A model generated the notes under the pieces. That model was not told the origin of the DNA. It saw only the letters and a list, made by a program, of their open reading frames with translations, and made no database searches. The translations under genes were made by a program, and so were the position numbers. From NCBI GenBank assembly GCA_902610315.1, contig CACLVA010000003.1, positions 62,001 through 126,000 of the forward strand: a stretch of 64,000 bases of DNA, read 5' to 3'. Positions within the stretch are counted from its first letter, which is position 1, and each line of letters starts with the position of its first letter. Below, piece after piece: positions 17,611 through 27,224 of this stretch. Source of the stretch: an uncultured Pelagibacteraceae bacterium (GTDB lineage Bacteria; Pseudomonadota; Alphaproteobacteria; Pelagibacterales; Pelagibacteraceae).

Positions 17611-18516
17611 ATGCTGGAATTAAAAAACGAAAAAATAGCAATACCAGTAGTTTTATTTGCTGGAATTCTTTGGTCATTTGGACCCTTAGTAGTAAGATAT
17701 ATCGACCAACCAGAGCTTGTTCCATGGCAGTATTTGTTGGGCAGGGGAGTAACAATATTTTTATTACTTAATCTCTATCTTTTTTTCGAAGAAGGAATTG
17801 ATTTTTATAAAAATTATAAAAGAATTGGTTGGTCTGGTTTGATAGGTGGCACAGGTTTAGGCATAGCAATGATCAGTTTTATTTGGTCAATTACAAATAC
17901 CTCAGCAGCAGTTACTTTGTTGTGCCTTGCGGCAATGCCATTTATGACAGCTTTTTTAGGCTTTTTGTTCTTACATGAAAAAATTTCCTTTAATGTATGG
18001 GTAGCAATTATATTAGCATCAATAGGAATTATTATTATAGCAATTGGTAATTTTTCTGCCGGTACACTACTTGGATTACTTTTTGGTCTTGCCTCGGCAT
18101 TAGGTTTCTCAGTTTTTTCAGTATCATTAAGATGGAGAAAGGAGACACCAAAATTCACAACAGTTGCAATTGCTGGCTTGATATGCGCAATTGTATCAAT
18201 AGTTATTTTAGTGGAGACAGATAGTAATCTTTTATCATCTAGCAGAAATCAAGGGCTTTTTTCAATACATGGAACTCTAGTATGCATGGGCTTAATTTTA
18301 TATTCAATTGGATCAAAATCTATTCAAGCCGCTGAGTTAACTCTTCTCTCATTAACTGAAGTGATAGGTGGAATTTTCTGGGTATGGCTACCTGTTCTTG
18401 GAATTAATGAAGTTCCCTCTAATAATACTATTATAGGAGGCTTCCTAATTTTTATTGCAATAATTTATTATAGTTTAATAATAAAAAATAATAGAAGATT
18501 TATTGCTTTAAATTAA
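17611..18516 (+). CDS. EamA/DMT-family membrane transporter
   Basis: A 301-aa ten-helix drug/metabolite transporter with two EamA repeats (AGILWSFGPLVVRY at the start of the first, TLLSLTEVIGGIFWVWL in the second). The substrate is not predictable from sequence. It is 6 nt upstream of the amidinotransferase gene, so the two are probably cotranscribed. An exchange of guanidino compounds or amino acids is a guess from that context only. The 140 bp upstream, shared with the divergent NifU-like gene, presumably carry the promoters, but I see no strong hexamer pair. Confidence 0.85.
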   Translation: MLELKNEKIAIPVVLFAGILWSFGPLVVRYIDQPELVPWQYLLGRGVTIFLLLNLYLFFEEGIDFYKNYKRIGWSGLIGGTGLGIAMISFIWSITNTSAAVTLLCLAAMPFMTAFLGFLFLHEKISFNVWVAIILASIGIIIIAIGNFSAGTLLGLLFGLASALGFSVFSVSLRWRKETPKFTTVAIAGLICAIVSIVILVETDSNLLSSSRNQGLFSIHGTLVCMGLILYSIGSKSIQAAELTLLSLTEVIGGIFWVWLPVLGINEVPSNNTIIGGFLIFIAIIYYSLIIKNNRRFIALN

Positions 18517-18522
18517 AATAAA

Positions 18523-19635
18523 ATGTCAAACAAAACTGTCGTTAACAGCTGGAATGAATGGGATCCATTAAAACATGTTATTGTGGGTAGAGCAGACGGT
18601 TGCTGCATTCCAGCACCTGAGCCAGCACTGGATGCAAAAGTTCCTGAAGATTCTGATATGAAAGGAACTCATGGACCTAGACTGAAAGATGCAGTTGATA
18701 AAGCTAATCAATTGTTAGACAACTTTTCAGAGATTTTAAAAAAAAGAGGAATAAAAGTAGATAGACCCATACCTTTAAACCATAATCAAAAAATCTCAAC
18801 ACCTGACTGGGAAGTTGAAAGCATGTTTGGTTGTATGCCAGCAAGAGATATTTTATTAACTGTTGGAAATGAAATACTTGAAGCTACAATGAGCTATAGA
18901 TGTAGATGGTTTGAATATTTAAACTATAGACCGCTTTTACAAAAATATTTTAATGAGGACAAAAATATGAAGCATGAAACTGCTCCAAAACCAAGACTAA
19001 CTGATCTTGATTATAGAAAAGATTATTTGTCTGATAAAATAGGAAATAAAAAAAGATTGGAATGGACAGAGAAAAAATTTTTTGTCACTACAGAGGAAGA
19101 ACCTTTGTTTGATGCAGCAGATATACTAAGATTTGGAAAAGATTTAGTAGTACAACATGGTTTTACAACAAATTTAAAAGGTATTGATTGGTTACGAAGA
19201 CATTTTAAAAGTCATAGAGTACATGCAGTTAATTTTCCAGGAGATCCATACCCAATACATATTGATGCAACTTTTACACCTATCAGAGAAGGATTAATTA
19301 TAAACAATCCTCAAAGAAAACTTCCAAAGGATCAAAGGTCACTTTTTGAAAAAAATGGTTGGGAAATTATTGATTCTGCTCAACCTGCGCATAATACACC
19401 ACCACCACTTTGCTATTCATCAGTTTGGTTATCAATGAATGTCCTTGTATTGGATCCAAGAACTGTTTGTGTCGAAAAAAGTGAAGTTTATCAGGCAGAA
19501 CAATTAGATAAACTAGGAATGGAGGTAATTCCCATAGATCTTAGAGACGCATATGCCTTTGGGGGCGGACTGCATTGTTGTACTGCAGATGTTTATCGAG
19601 AAGGTGAATTAAAAGATTATTTTCCCAATCAATAA
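18523..19635 (+). CDS. glycine-amidinotransferase-like enzyme
   Basis: A 370-aa member of the AGAT/inosamine-phosphate amidinotransferase branch of the guanidino-modifying superfamily. It transfers an amidino group, typically from arginine, to an amine. The catalytic triad is visible: acidic FDAADI (Asp197/Asp200), His246 in IHIDATF, and nucleophile Cys352 in GGGLHCCTADV. WLSMNVLVLD and WLRRHF also match vertebrate AGAT. With glycine as acceptor the product would be guanidinoacetate. Inosamine phosphate, 4-hydroxy or other amines are alternatives. It is cotranscribed with a DMT permease and ends 2 nt from a convergent coiled-coil gene. Confidence 0.87.
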   Translation: MSNKTVVNSWNEWDPLKHVIVGRADGCCIPAPEPALDAKVPEDSDMKGTHGPRLKDAVDKANQLLDNFSEILKKRGIKVDRPIPLNHNQKISTPDWEVESMFGCMPARDILLTVGNEILEATMSYRCRWFEYLNYRPLLQKYFNEDKNMKHETAPKPRLTDLDYRKDYLSDKIGNKKRLEWTEKKFFVTTEEEPLFDAADILRFGKDLVVQHGFTTNLKGIDWLRRHFKSHRVHAVNFPGDPYPIHIDATFTPIREGLIINNPQRKLPKDQRSLFEKNGWEIIDSAQPAHNTPPPLCYSSVWLSMNVLVLDPRTVCVEKSEVYQAEQLDKLGMEVIPIDLRDAYAFGGGLHCCTADVYREGELKDYFPNQ

Positions 19636-19637
19636 TA

Positions 19638-20372
19638 TCAATTTTTAGTAGTGCTTTTTATATCTAAATCTTTAAGTTGAGTTGAAATTTCATCACTTAA
19701 ATTCTGATAATCTTGATCTCTTAGTTTTCTTTGCTGTAGATCTAATTGTTTAAGTTTTTCTTCTTTCAATCTTTCTTGTTCTTCTCTAATTTTTTGTTCT
19801 CTATCGAATTTTTCCTCCCATTCTCTGAGTTTCTGCTCTTCTAACATTTTTTCATTATTAACTTTTTGCTCTAATTGTTTTTGTTCTCTTCTTTTTCTTC
19901 TCGAATCTCTTAATTCTTTTTGTTTTTGCTCATCTTCTCTAACTTTAAGATCTACATCTTTTCTTTTTTGTTCTTCATGTTTTAATTGTAAATTTTTTTC
20001 TATTTTTTTTATTTCAATACGACTAAGTTCAATATTATTTTCTTTTTCTATTAAATTAGTTTCTCTATTTTTTAATTGCTCTCGTTTATTTGATATATCT
20101 ATTTCCTTTAAGTTTAATTCTTTTTCTTTTAATCTTAACTCTTCAAACTTCATTGAAATTTTATCTTCCTGTTTTTTCAATTGGTCTATCTTTTTATTTA
20201 TTTCCTTTTTTTCTAAATTTAATTTACTGAATTCTTCTTTTTTACGTTTTTGTGCTAATTCCTTTTGTTTCTGTTTTTGTTTTTCTTTAAAAGTGGTTAT
20301 GGCACTTGATGTTATAGAAGCTAATTTAGCAATAGCTCCATTGTCTAATTTATTCTTAGATTTTTTTTTCAT
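19638..20372 (-). CDS. long coiled-coil protein of unknown function
   Basis: A 244-aa protein made almost entirely of Lys, Glu, Gln, Arg and Leu. From about residue 30 to 230 it is a continuous predicted coiled coil (KKIDQLKKQEDKISMKFEEL, later EEQKLREWEEKFDREQK). No signal peptide or membrane segment. The N-terminus has a short less-charged helix (AIAKLASITSSAITTFK). Such low-complexity rods can be structural or chromosome-associated, but nothing here defines the role. Alone in its transcription unit, convergent with the amidinotransferase gene. Confidence 0.65.
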   Translation of the reverse strand: MKKKSKNKLDNGAIAKLASITSSAITTFKEKQKQKQKELAQKRKKEEFSKLNLEKKEINKKIDQLKKQEDKISMKFEELRLKEKELNLKEIDISNKREQLKNRETNLIEKENNIELSRIEIKKIEKNLQLKHEEQKRKDVDLKVREDEQKQKELRDSRRKRREQKQLEQKVNNEKMLEEQKLREWEEKFDREQKIREEQERLKEEKLKQLDLQQRKLRDQDYQNLSDEISTQLKDLDIKSTTKN

Positions 20373-20460
20373 AAAGAACTTATTAAAGCAAAATTAATGT
20401 TTTTTAACAAGAATTTTATAATTTAAAGTTCAAAATGAGGTGCAACTTTTAAGTGAAAAT

Positions 20461-21829
20461 TTAATTTTTTGCTAAATTTAATTCTTCATCCTTTTTATTT
20501 TCCTCAGCTTTTTTTTTGATTACAACACCTTTCCTTTTCAACATTTTTTCAATTTTCTCGGGGTAAGGTTCATCAATGTGCTCCGTTGAAGGATTTAATT
20601 CCATACCAACTGGCGTTATGGTCTGAGGCATAGGAACAAACTGAGAGTCTGGATTATCTAAAGACGGTCTTACTTTCATTCGATGGATACCAAAAAATCC
20701 AATCATTGAATGAAATATAATAATAAATATAAAAAAAACCGTTATTTCCAATCAAATTCATAAAAATTGAACAGAGGAAGGGACCACTCATTGCGCCAAA
20801 ACCAAAAGCAAATTGTAGACTGGCTCCTGCTGCTACAAATTTATCTTTAGTAATATAATCATTAGTGTGTGCTAAAATCAGAGAAAACAAAGGCAAACTG
20901 CAAAATGAAAACAAAACTACGAAAAAATAAAACCAAATTTTTGATGAGCCAAGTCCTTGTGGTAAATACATTGTGCCACTAGAAAAAATAAGCAACAATG
21001 CAAAAAAAGCTGCGCCAAAAGTTGTAAAAACAATCACTTTTCTTCTATCAAATTTATCTGAAATATAACCAATTGGATATTGAGCAATAGCTCCTGAAAT
21101 TGTTAAAAGAAAAGTAACAATTGAAATTTCAAGAATTGAAAAATTCATTTCAGCTGCATATACAGCAAAAAATAAAAAAACTGCAGAGTGAACAGTACCT
21201 AATAATAATGCACCCACAGTACCAAGTGGTGATGAATTATATAAATCTTTAATAGACATAGTGCTAATTTTTTTAAACGTTGGCGCCTTTCGTTTAGTTA
21301 ACAAAATTGGTATCAGAGCCAAAGACATAATCGCAGATATTAAAATAAATGGCTCAAAATTCTCTGGTTTGCTAAAATTTAGTAAAAACATTCCTAGCCC
21401 CATACTTCCGTATAGAATGATCATATATATCGATAAGACTTTTCCTCTATTTTTATTACTAGCTCTATCGTTTAACCAACTTTCTGCAATTGTATAAATC
21501 AAAACCATTGAATATCCTGTCACAACTCTTAATAAAAACCATGAGAGTGGATTTACAAAAATTGAGTGTAATAAAATCGATAAAGAGGCGATAGATGCAA
21601 AAGCAGCAAAAACTCTTATATGTCCAACGCTTGAAATTACAGGTGTAGCAGTTCTAGCTCCTATAAAATAACCAACAAAGTAGCCAGACATCATAAAACC
21701 TGTAGAAGCTAAACTAAAATTTTCTACAACAGCCCTTACCCCAAGAAGAGAACTTTGGTATCCATATGACAACATAATCATGCTCATACCTAAAAATAGT
21801 GCCCAAGAATTTTTTACAATTTTATTCAT
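20461..21829 (-). CDS. MFS transporter, frame-disrupted near its C-terminus
   Basis: A major facilitator protein with about 12 helices (YcaD-like; DRxxR-type loop SDKFDRRKV in the middle). The frame from the ATG at 21829 runs normally to NLIGNNGFF, then enters unrelated sequence. The missing last helix and tail (FIIIFHSMIGFFG, then FVPMPQTITPVGMELNP typical of the family's C-terminus) continue in another frame to 20461. Removing one base from the run of eight A at 20731-20738 restores one 455-codon reading frame. Sequencing error, a real frameshift or slippage are all possible. The 96-aa piece at 20461-20751 is not a separate gene. Confidence 0.8.
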
Positions 21830-21887
21830 AAACCGCCTGCTTATTATTTGTGATTTTAGACTAAATCAAGAAATTATTATGTCTAAC

Positions 21888-22748
21888 TTATGATTTTTTT
21901 AACTTTAAAAAAGAGTGAACAGCAATTGTAACAATTATAACTATACCACCAAGGATTGTTTCAGTTGTTGGCTGTTCTTTGATTATCAACCAAACCCAAA
22001 TTGGACCAATGATAGTTTCTAGTAAAAAGAAAAGATTTACCTCTGCTGCAGTTATAAATCTTGGAGCGATAGTAACCAAAACAAACGGTATTGCAACACA
22101 CATTAAACACATTAAAGGAACAATTATTAAATCTTTTCCAATAAGAGAATAATCGTCAATAAAAATTACAGCAAAGCATGCCACAAACAATTTTCCAACT
22201 ACTGCTGACGGAACTAAATTTAATTTTTTTGCAGACCTTATTATTACAGCACCAATAGCTAATCCTAGCGCTGCAACAAAACCAAGTATATCTCCATAGA
22301 AGTTACCAATTTTAATTGAATCATAAAAAATATATATTACCGAAATAAAAGTAATGATTATAGCTGACCAAGTTTTTTTGTCAGGGTTTTCTTTTAAAAA
22401 AATATTACTTAAAATTGCAGATAACATTGGCGCTGTTGCAATCATGACCAAAGTATTTGCGACGTTGGTATTTTGAATTGAAACAACAAACGCTATATTT
22501 GTTATCGAAAAAGTTATTATATAAGCTATCCCTTTGTAGCCATTTGAAAACAAAATTTTAAAAAATCTAATTTGATAAATTATAATCATTCCTATAAAAA
22601 CAACACCAAAAGGGATAATTCCCCTATAAAAAACTAAACCCCATGTATCAATTGATGATAATCTTATAAACAAAGAGTCAGGAGTGATTAACATCACGGC
22701 CACAAAAGCCATCAAGGATCCTTTTTTTTGATTAGATAGATCTCTCAT
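21888..22748 (-). CDS. EamA/DMT-family membrane transporter
   Basis: A 286-aa ten-helix DMT permease with two EamA repeats. The first repeat has NTNVANTLVMIATAPMLSAI, the second LFFLLETIIGPIWVWLII, the usual Glu-containing ninth helix. The start overlaps the end of the YyaL-type gene by 17 nt, so the two are translated from one message. Substrate unknown. Third DMT gene of the window, not close enough in sequence to the others to suggest a recent duplication by eye. Confidence 0.84.
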   Translation of the reverse strand: MRDLSNQKKGSLMAFVAVMLITPDSLFIRLSSIDTWGLVFYRGIIPFGVVFIGMIIIYQIRFFKILFSNGYKGIAYIITFSITNIAFVVSIQNTNVANTLVMIATAPMLSAILSNIFLKENPDKKTWSAIIITFISVIYIFYDSIKIGNFYGDILGFVAALGLAIGAVIIRSAKKLNLVPSAVVGKLFVACFAVIFIDDYSLIGKDLIIVPLMCLMCVAIPFVLVTIAPRFITAAEVNLFFLLETIIGPIWVWLIIKEQPTTETILGGIVIIVTIAVHSFLKLKKS

Positions 22749-24681
22749 TTAAATATTTATTGATTTCAGAAATATTTTTTAGTTTTTGTGAACAAGTTTG
22801 ATTTTTACAAATTAAAATATATTGCTCGTCATTAGATTTTTTGTAAATAAATGTAGATTTTTCGAAGTAATTTAATAGTAAAAAATCTCTAATTTTTTGA
22901 AATTCGTCATTAAAACCAAAGAAAGTAAAAGTAATATTATTTTCACAAATATCTAAGGTTTTATAATAGCTAAACATTTGCGAGTAATTTCTATCTATTA
23001 ATGAATAAAAAGACTTTGTAAGATTTTCTATTTTATTTTTATAAATATTATTTTCAGTTATGTTAAAAATTTTATTTAATGTTAGCAGAAAAATGCTATT
23101 TCCATTAGGAATATTATTATCAATTATATCTATAGGTTTTACGAAAAGATCATTTGTTTTTTGAGAATTTTTTTGTAAAGTTTTTGTCTCTTCATCATAG
23201 AAAAGGCTCCATGTTTCTTTTAATATTTCCTCACTCTTGTTAAGATACTTTACATCACCTGTGACCTCATAAAAACTTACTAAAACTAATGCAAAATATG
23301 CGTAATCCTCCAAAAATACATTTATTTCTCCATGTTTATCATAACAATGATAAATCTTATTTTTAAGATTCTTTTGTAAAATTTCTAAAAGTTCAAATGA
23401 TCTATCTCTAAGTATTTTATTCTTAAGCACAAAAGATGAATGTAATAAAGTATATATCCAGAAACTATTTAAATCAGTTTGACTTTTATCGTCAAAAAAA
23501 GGCTTTACCCTTTTTTTTCTTTCATCAAAAAGTTTTTTTTCACTTTTATTTATAATTTCTAACTCATTTTCATTTAATTCATAATTATCATTTTCAATTA
23601 AAATATTTGATCCTTCAAAGTTTCCTTCTTTTGTGACTAAATATTTTTTTTTAAATATATCTATATCGTTACCAAGTAATCCTTTAATTTCTTCATTACT
23701 CCAAACATAGTATTTACCTTCAATACCCTCACTATCAGCATCATAAGCAGAGCCTAATAAGTTTTTGTCGTTAATGAATTCACTATTTATAAAATCAATT
23801 GTTTGTATTAATTTATTATTCAATTTTTGATCTTGTTTATTAACTAAATAATTATTTACTGTTCTTACAAACAAAATATTATCATAAAGCATTTTTTCAA
23901 AATGAGGAACTATCCATTTTTCATCAACGGTATATCTAGAAATACCCCCACCAAGGTGATCGTAAATTCCTTTAGATGAAATATTATTCAGTAATTTTCT
24001 AACTACATCTAAGAAAGTTTTTTTTTTATTCTTATTATAAAAATAAAATATCGTATCAAAAATATATAATTGTGGAAACTTTGGCGCTCCTTTAAAGCCA
24101 CCATTTTTTTCATCCATATATTGTAAAATTTTTTCAACTAATGGTTCAACATCTTGTTTTATAACGGCAGTTTTTAAATTAAACTCTTTAAAAACTAGCT
24201 TCATTTGTTCAACCTGATTTATAATTTTTTCTCTATTATCCTTATAAACCTTCGAAACATTATTTAAAACTTGAGTAAAACTTGGTCTTCCCTGCATTTC
24301 TTTTGGTGGAAAGTATGTTCCCCCAGTAAAAGGTACACCATTTTCGTCTAAAAACATTGATAACGGCCAACCGCCTTGGGCACCGGTTAATATTCCTAGA
24401 CTTCTTTGAAATATAAAATCTAAATCTGGTCTCTCTTCTCTATCAACTTTTATATTGATAAAATTATCATTCATTACTTTTGCTATTTCTATATTTTCGA
24501 AACTTTCATGGGCCATTACATGACACCAATGGCAACTAGCATATCCAATACTTAAAAAAATTGGTTTTTTTTCAACTTGTGCTTTTTTTAAACTGTCTTT
24601 ATTCCATGCCAACCAATCAACAGGGTTATTTTCATGTTGTTTAAGGTAAGGACTTTTTTCAGATTTTAATTTATTAGACAA
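22732..24681 (-). CDS. YyaL/DUF255 thioredoxin-domain protein
   Basis: A large protein (about 649 aa) with an N-terminal thioredoxin-like DUF255 domain containing the CxxC motif SCHWCHVMAHESFE, then GGWPLSMFL and TYFPP, followed by an (alpha/alpha)6-barrel region resembling N-acylglucosamine-epimerase/glycosidase folds. Homologues include B. subtilis YyaL and mammalian SPATA20; the reaction is not established. I place the start at the TTG at 24681, giving MSNKLKSEKSPYLKQHENNPVDW, which matches the usual family N-terminus. A TTG at 24735 would overlap the upstream gene by 53 nt. Confidence 0.83.
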   Translation of the reverse strand: MSNKLKSEKSPYLKQHENNPVDWLAWNKDSLKKAQVEKKPIFLSIGYASCHWCHVMAHESFENIEIAKVMNDNFINIKVDREERPDLDFIFQRSLGILTGAQGGWPLSMFLDENGVPFTGGTYFPPKEMQGRPSFTQVLNNVSKVYKDNREKIINQVEQMKLVFKEFNLKTAVIKQDVEPLVEKILQYMDEKNGGFKGAPKFPQLYIFDTIFYFYNKNKKKTFLDVVRKLLNNISSKGIYDHLGGGISRYTVDEKWIVPHFEKMLYDNILFVRTVNNYLVNKQDQKLNNKLIQTIDFINSEFINDKNLLGSAYDADSEGIEGKYYVWSNEEIKGLLGNDIDIFKKKYLVTKEGNFEGSNILIENDNYELNENELEIINKSEKKLFDERKKRVKPFFDDKSQTDLNSFWIYTLLHSSFVLKNKILRDRSFELLEILQKNLKNKIYHCYDKHGEINVFLEDYAYFALVLVSFYEVTGDVKYLNKSEEILKETWSLFYDEETKTLQKNSQKTNDLFVKPIDIIDNNIPNGNSIFLLTLNKIFNITENNIYKNKIENLTKSFYSLIDRNYSQMFSYYKTLDICENNITFTFFGFNDEFQKIRDFLLLNYFEKSTFIYKKSNDEQYILICKNQTCSQKLKNISEINKYLNERSI

Positions 24682-24682
24682 T

Positions 24683-25240
24683 TTAAAATTGAGAATATGG
24701 TTTTCTTGAAAATATATTTCTAACCATAGGCTCAAAATCCTTAAGACTCATAGACTTATAATTTGGATCAAAAGAACATTGATCATATTTTTCACAAAAA
24801 TCCACTGTTGCTTGATAGTATTTGTGATCTTTGTATTTTTCTCTTTTAAACCGATCAGCGCCCAAATGGTGAGCATAATAATACATTTGAAATTCACCAT
24901 GTTTTTCTATTATCCAATGAGTTTTTTCAGAAACATATGGTTTCAATACCGTTGCTGCGTACTCTGAATGATTTAACGGGGCAAGTTCGTCTCCTATATC
25001 ATGCAATAAACATGCAACTACCATTTCTTCACTTTCTTTATTTTTATAAGCTCTAGTAGCACTTTGCAAAGAATGTTCTAATCTTGAAATTTTGTAACCC
25101 TCTAAAGTTGAGGTCATTCTTGATAAAAAACCTAATATTCTATCAGCGGTTTCACCTACATATTCTTTTTCGAGTTTATCTAAAAACATGTAGTCTTCTT
25201 TAGTACCATTTTTCATTTCTGTGAAATTTACTTTTTTCAT
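24683..25240 (-). CDS. HD-domain protein (PhnZ-like superfamily)
   Basis: A 185-aa protein with the metal-binding HD pattern: His in LEHSLQSATRA near 57, His-Asp in LLHDIGDEL near 82, His near 92 and the EKHGEFQMYYYAHHLG block near 112. The LEHSLQ-HDIG arrangement resembles the PhnZ group of mixed-valent di-iron oxygenases that cleave hydroxy-phosphonates, but most relatives are annotated only as phosphohydrolases. Whether it is an oxygenase or a hydrolase cannot be decided. It lies 3 nt after purF and one base before the YyaL-type start. Confidence 0.75.
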   Translation of the reverse strand: MKKVNFTEMKNGTKEDYMFLDKLEKEYVGETADRILGFLSRMTSTLEGYKISRLEHSLQSATRAYKNKESEEMVVACLLHDIGDELAPLNHSEYAATVLKPYVSEKTHWIIEKHGEFQMYYYAHHLGADRFKREKYKDHKYYQATVDFCEKYDQCSFDPNYKSMSLKDFEPMVRNIFSRKPYSQF

Positions 25241-25243
25241 AGG

Positions 25244-26725
25244 TTAATTATTAGATGCAGTGCTTAATAATGACAACTGCGTCACTTTATTATCACCAAG
25301 ATTATCTATTAATTTAACAGGATAATCACCAGTAAAATAATGATCAGTAAGTTGAGGATATGTTTTATTTCTATTCTCAAAACCCATGGCTTTATATAAA
25401 CCTTTAATACTTAAAAATTCCAGTGATTTAGCATTGATATATTCACATATTTGGTTGTTGTTCATATTTGCTGCAAGCAACTCTTTTTTTGTTGGTGTAT
25501 CAACACCGTAAAAATCAGGATATTTAATTTCAGGGCATGCTATCCTAACATGTACTTCCTTAGCACCTGCGTCGTATAACATTTTAACAATTTTATGGGA
25601 TGTTGTTCCTCTAACAAGAGAGTCATCGACCAGGACAATTATTTTATTTTTAATAGTAGTTTTATTTGCATTAAGTTTTAATTTAACACCTAAACTTCTA
25701 ATTTTTTGAGCTGGCTCTATAAAAGTTCTACCAACATAATGATTTCTGATTAAACCAAGATCAAATGGTATTTTAGTTAGTTGACTAAAACCTATCGCTG
25801 CGGCATTACCTGAGTCTGGAACTGGGACTACTAAATCTGCTTTTAATGAGTTTTCTTTTGCAAGTTCAGCTCCAAAATTTTTTCTATATTCATAAGCACA
25901 TTTACCATTTAATAAACTATCTGGCCTTGAAAAATAAATATATTCAAAAACACAAGGTCTAACTTTTTTAGCAGGAAAAGGTTTTATGCTTACTAACTTA
26001 TCATATTGAACAGATACAATCTCACCATTTTCAACATCCCTAATATATTTAGCACCAATGATGTCTAATGCACATGTTTCTGATGCAAAGACATAAGAGT
26101 TATTTAATTTTCCAATAACAAGTGGCCTTATCCCAAAAGGATCTCTAACTCCAATCAAAGTGTTTTGGGTTAGCATTACTAAAGCATATCCACCTTGAAT
26201 TTGAAATAATGCATCTATGATTTTATCTATGGTTTTTAATCTTTTAGATCTTGCAATTAGCTGCACAATTGTTTCTGTATCAGATGTTGTATAAAAAATA
26301 GCACCATCCTCAACTAATTTTCTTCTGAGAGTTATTGCATTTGTTAAATTACCATTGTGAGAAACTCCAATTCCTCCAGTGTTAGTATCTGCAAAAAAAG
26401 GCTGTATGTTTCTTAAAGTTGTACCTCCCGTAGTGCTATATCTATTATGACCAATTGCATAGTTTCCAGGCAGTGACTTTAAAACCTTCTCTTTATTAAA
26501 ATTATCTCCAACTAAACCAAACCTTTTTTCTGAATGATATTTTTTGCCATCAAATGAAACTATTCCACAACCTTCCTGGCCCCTATGTTGCAAAGCATGC
26601 AAACCAAGTGCAGTCAAAGTTGATGCATCTTCATTATTGCTAATCCCAAATACACCACATTCTTCTTTAATTTTTGGATTATAATTCTTGAACTTTTTCT
26701 TTAGTATCCTGATAGTCTTTTTCAT
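25244..26725 (-). CDS. purF: amidophosphoribosyltransferase
   Basis: First step of de novo purine synthesis: PRPP plus glutamine to phosphoribosylamine. 493 aa. The N-terminal Ntn glutaminase domain becomes active after removal of a 22-residue propeptide to expose Cys23 (EECGVFG). ALQHRGQEGCG and GHNRYSTTGG follow, and the PRPP site IVLVDDSLVRGTTS is in the second half. The propeptide arrangement is like Bacillus rather than E. coli. Its 5' end overlaps cvpA by 47 nt, in the classical cvpA-purF order. Confidence 0.96.
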   Translation of the reverse strand: MKKTIRILKKKFKNYNPKIKEECGVFGISNNEDASTLTALGLHALQHRGQEGCGIVSFDGKKYHSEKRFGLVGDNFNKEKVLKSLPGNYAIGHNRYSTTGGTTLRNIQPFFADTNTGGIGVSHNGNLTNAITLRRKLVEDGAIFYTTSDTETIVQLIARSKRLKTIDKIIDALFQIQGGYALVMLTQNTLIGVRDPFGIRPLVIGKLNNSYVFASETCALDIIGAKYIRDVENGEIVSVQYDKLVSIKPFPAKKVRPCVFEYIYFSRPDSLLNGKCAYEYRKNFGAELAKENSLKADLVVPVPDSGNAAAIGFSQLTKIPFDLGLIRNHYVGRTFIEPAQKIRSLGVKLKLNANKTTIKNKIIVLVDDSLVRGTTSHKIVKMLYDAGAKEVHVRIACPEIKYPDFYGVDTPTKKELLAANMNNNQICEYINAKSLEFLSIKGLYKAMGFENRNKTYPQLTDHYFTGDYPVKLIDNLGDNKVTQLSLLSTASNN

Positions 26726-27224
26726 TTGGAAATTCTTTAATTAAATAATTACTACCTTTTAGAACATATGGAAAGCTATAAGAATGGTCAAGATTTATTG
26801 GCCATTTTTTGTGATTATAAACGATGTCTATTGTAGCAAAAATACATACAGAAATTACATATGCTCTTAGAAAACCAAAGAAAAAACCAAATATTTTATC
26901 TAAAATTCCTATTCCAGAATAACTTACCACTCTACCGATTCCTTTGTTTATCATCAAAATTATAAAAAGTATAATCACAAAAATTGATATTCCTAAAGCA
27001 ATATCTAAAACGTATTCATTATCAATTATACCATCTACAAAGGGTTTAGTTTTTGGAAAAAGAAATAATGTTAAAACATATGCTAATAACCATTTGCTAG
27101 CAGACAATAAACTAAATACAAAACCCTTTGATGTACATTTAATTAAAGATAAAATTATCAATACAATAAAGATCAAATCAAAAATTAATATTTTATTTAA
27201 TATTTCTAAAATTTGCTCAGTCAT
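26679..27224 (-). CDS. cvpA: CvpA family membrane protein
   Basis: A 181-aa inner-membrane protein with four hydrophobic segments in the N-terminal 125 residues, including the GxGRxxxxxGIGILDKIFGFFFGFLRAY block that defines CvpA/colicin V production proteins. In E. coli cvpA is the gene directly before purF, as here. The role is related to envelope homeostasis and is not well defined. The start overlaps the upstream exporter gene by 8 nt. Confidence 0.88.
   Translation of the reverse strand: MTEQILEILNKILIFDLIFIVLIILSLIKCTSKGFVFSLLSASKWLLAYVLTLFLFPKTKPFVDGIIDNEYVLDIALGISIFVIILFIILMINKGIGRVVSYSGIGILDKIFGFFFGFLRAYVISVCIFATIDIVYNHKKWPINLDHSYSFPYVLKGSNYLIKEFPNEKDYQDTKEKVQEL

Noticed and set aside
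9098-20372. Genomic island or recent horizontal transfer
   Set aside because: Base use, codon use and packing look the same as in flanking core genes, and there is no integrase, tRNA or direct repeat.
20461-20751. Separate 96-aa gene downstream of the MFS carrier
   Set aside because: Its sequence is the missing last helix and tail of the same transporter, displaced by one base in an A8 run.
25244-26725. Purine riboswitch or PurR operator near purF, purM or guaB
   Set aside because: The genes overlap their upstream neighbours or have spacers of 11 bp, leaving no room, and I found no matching motif.
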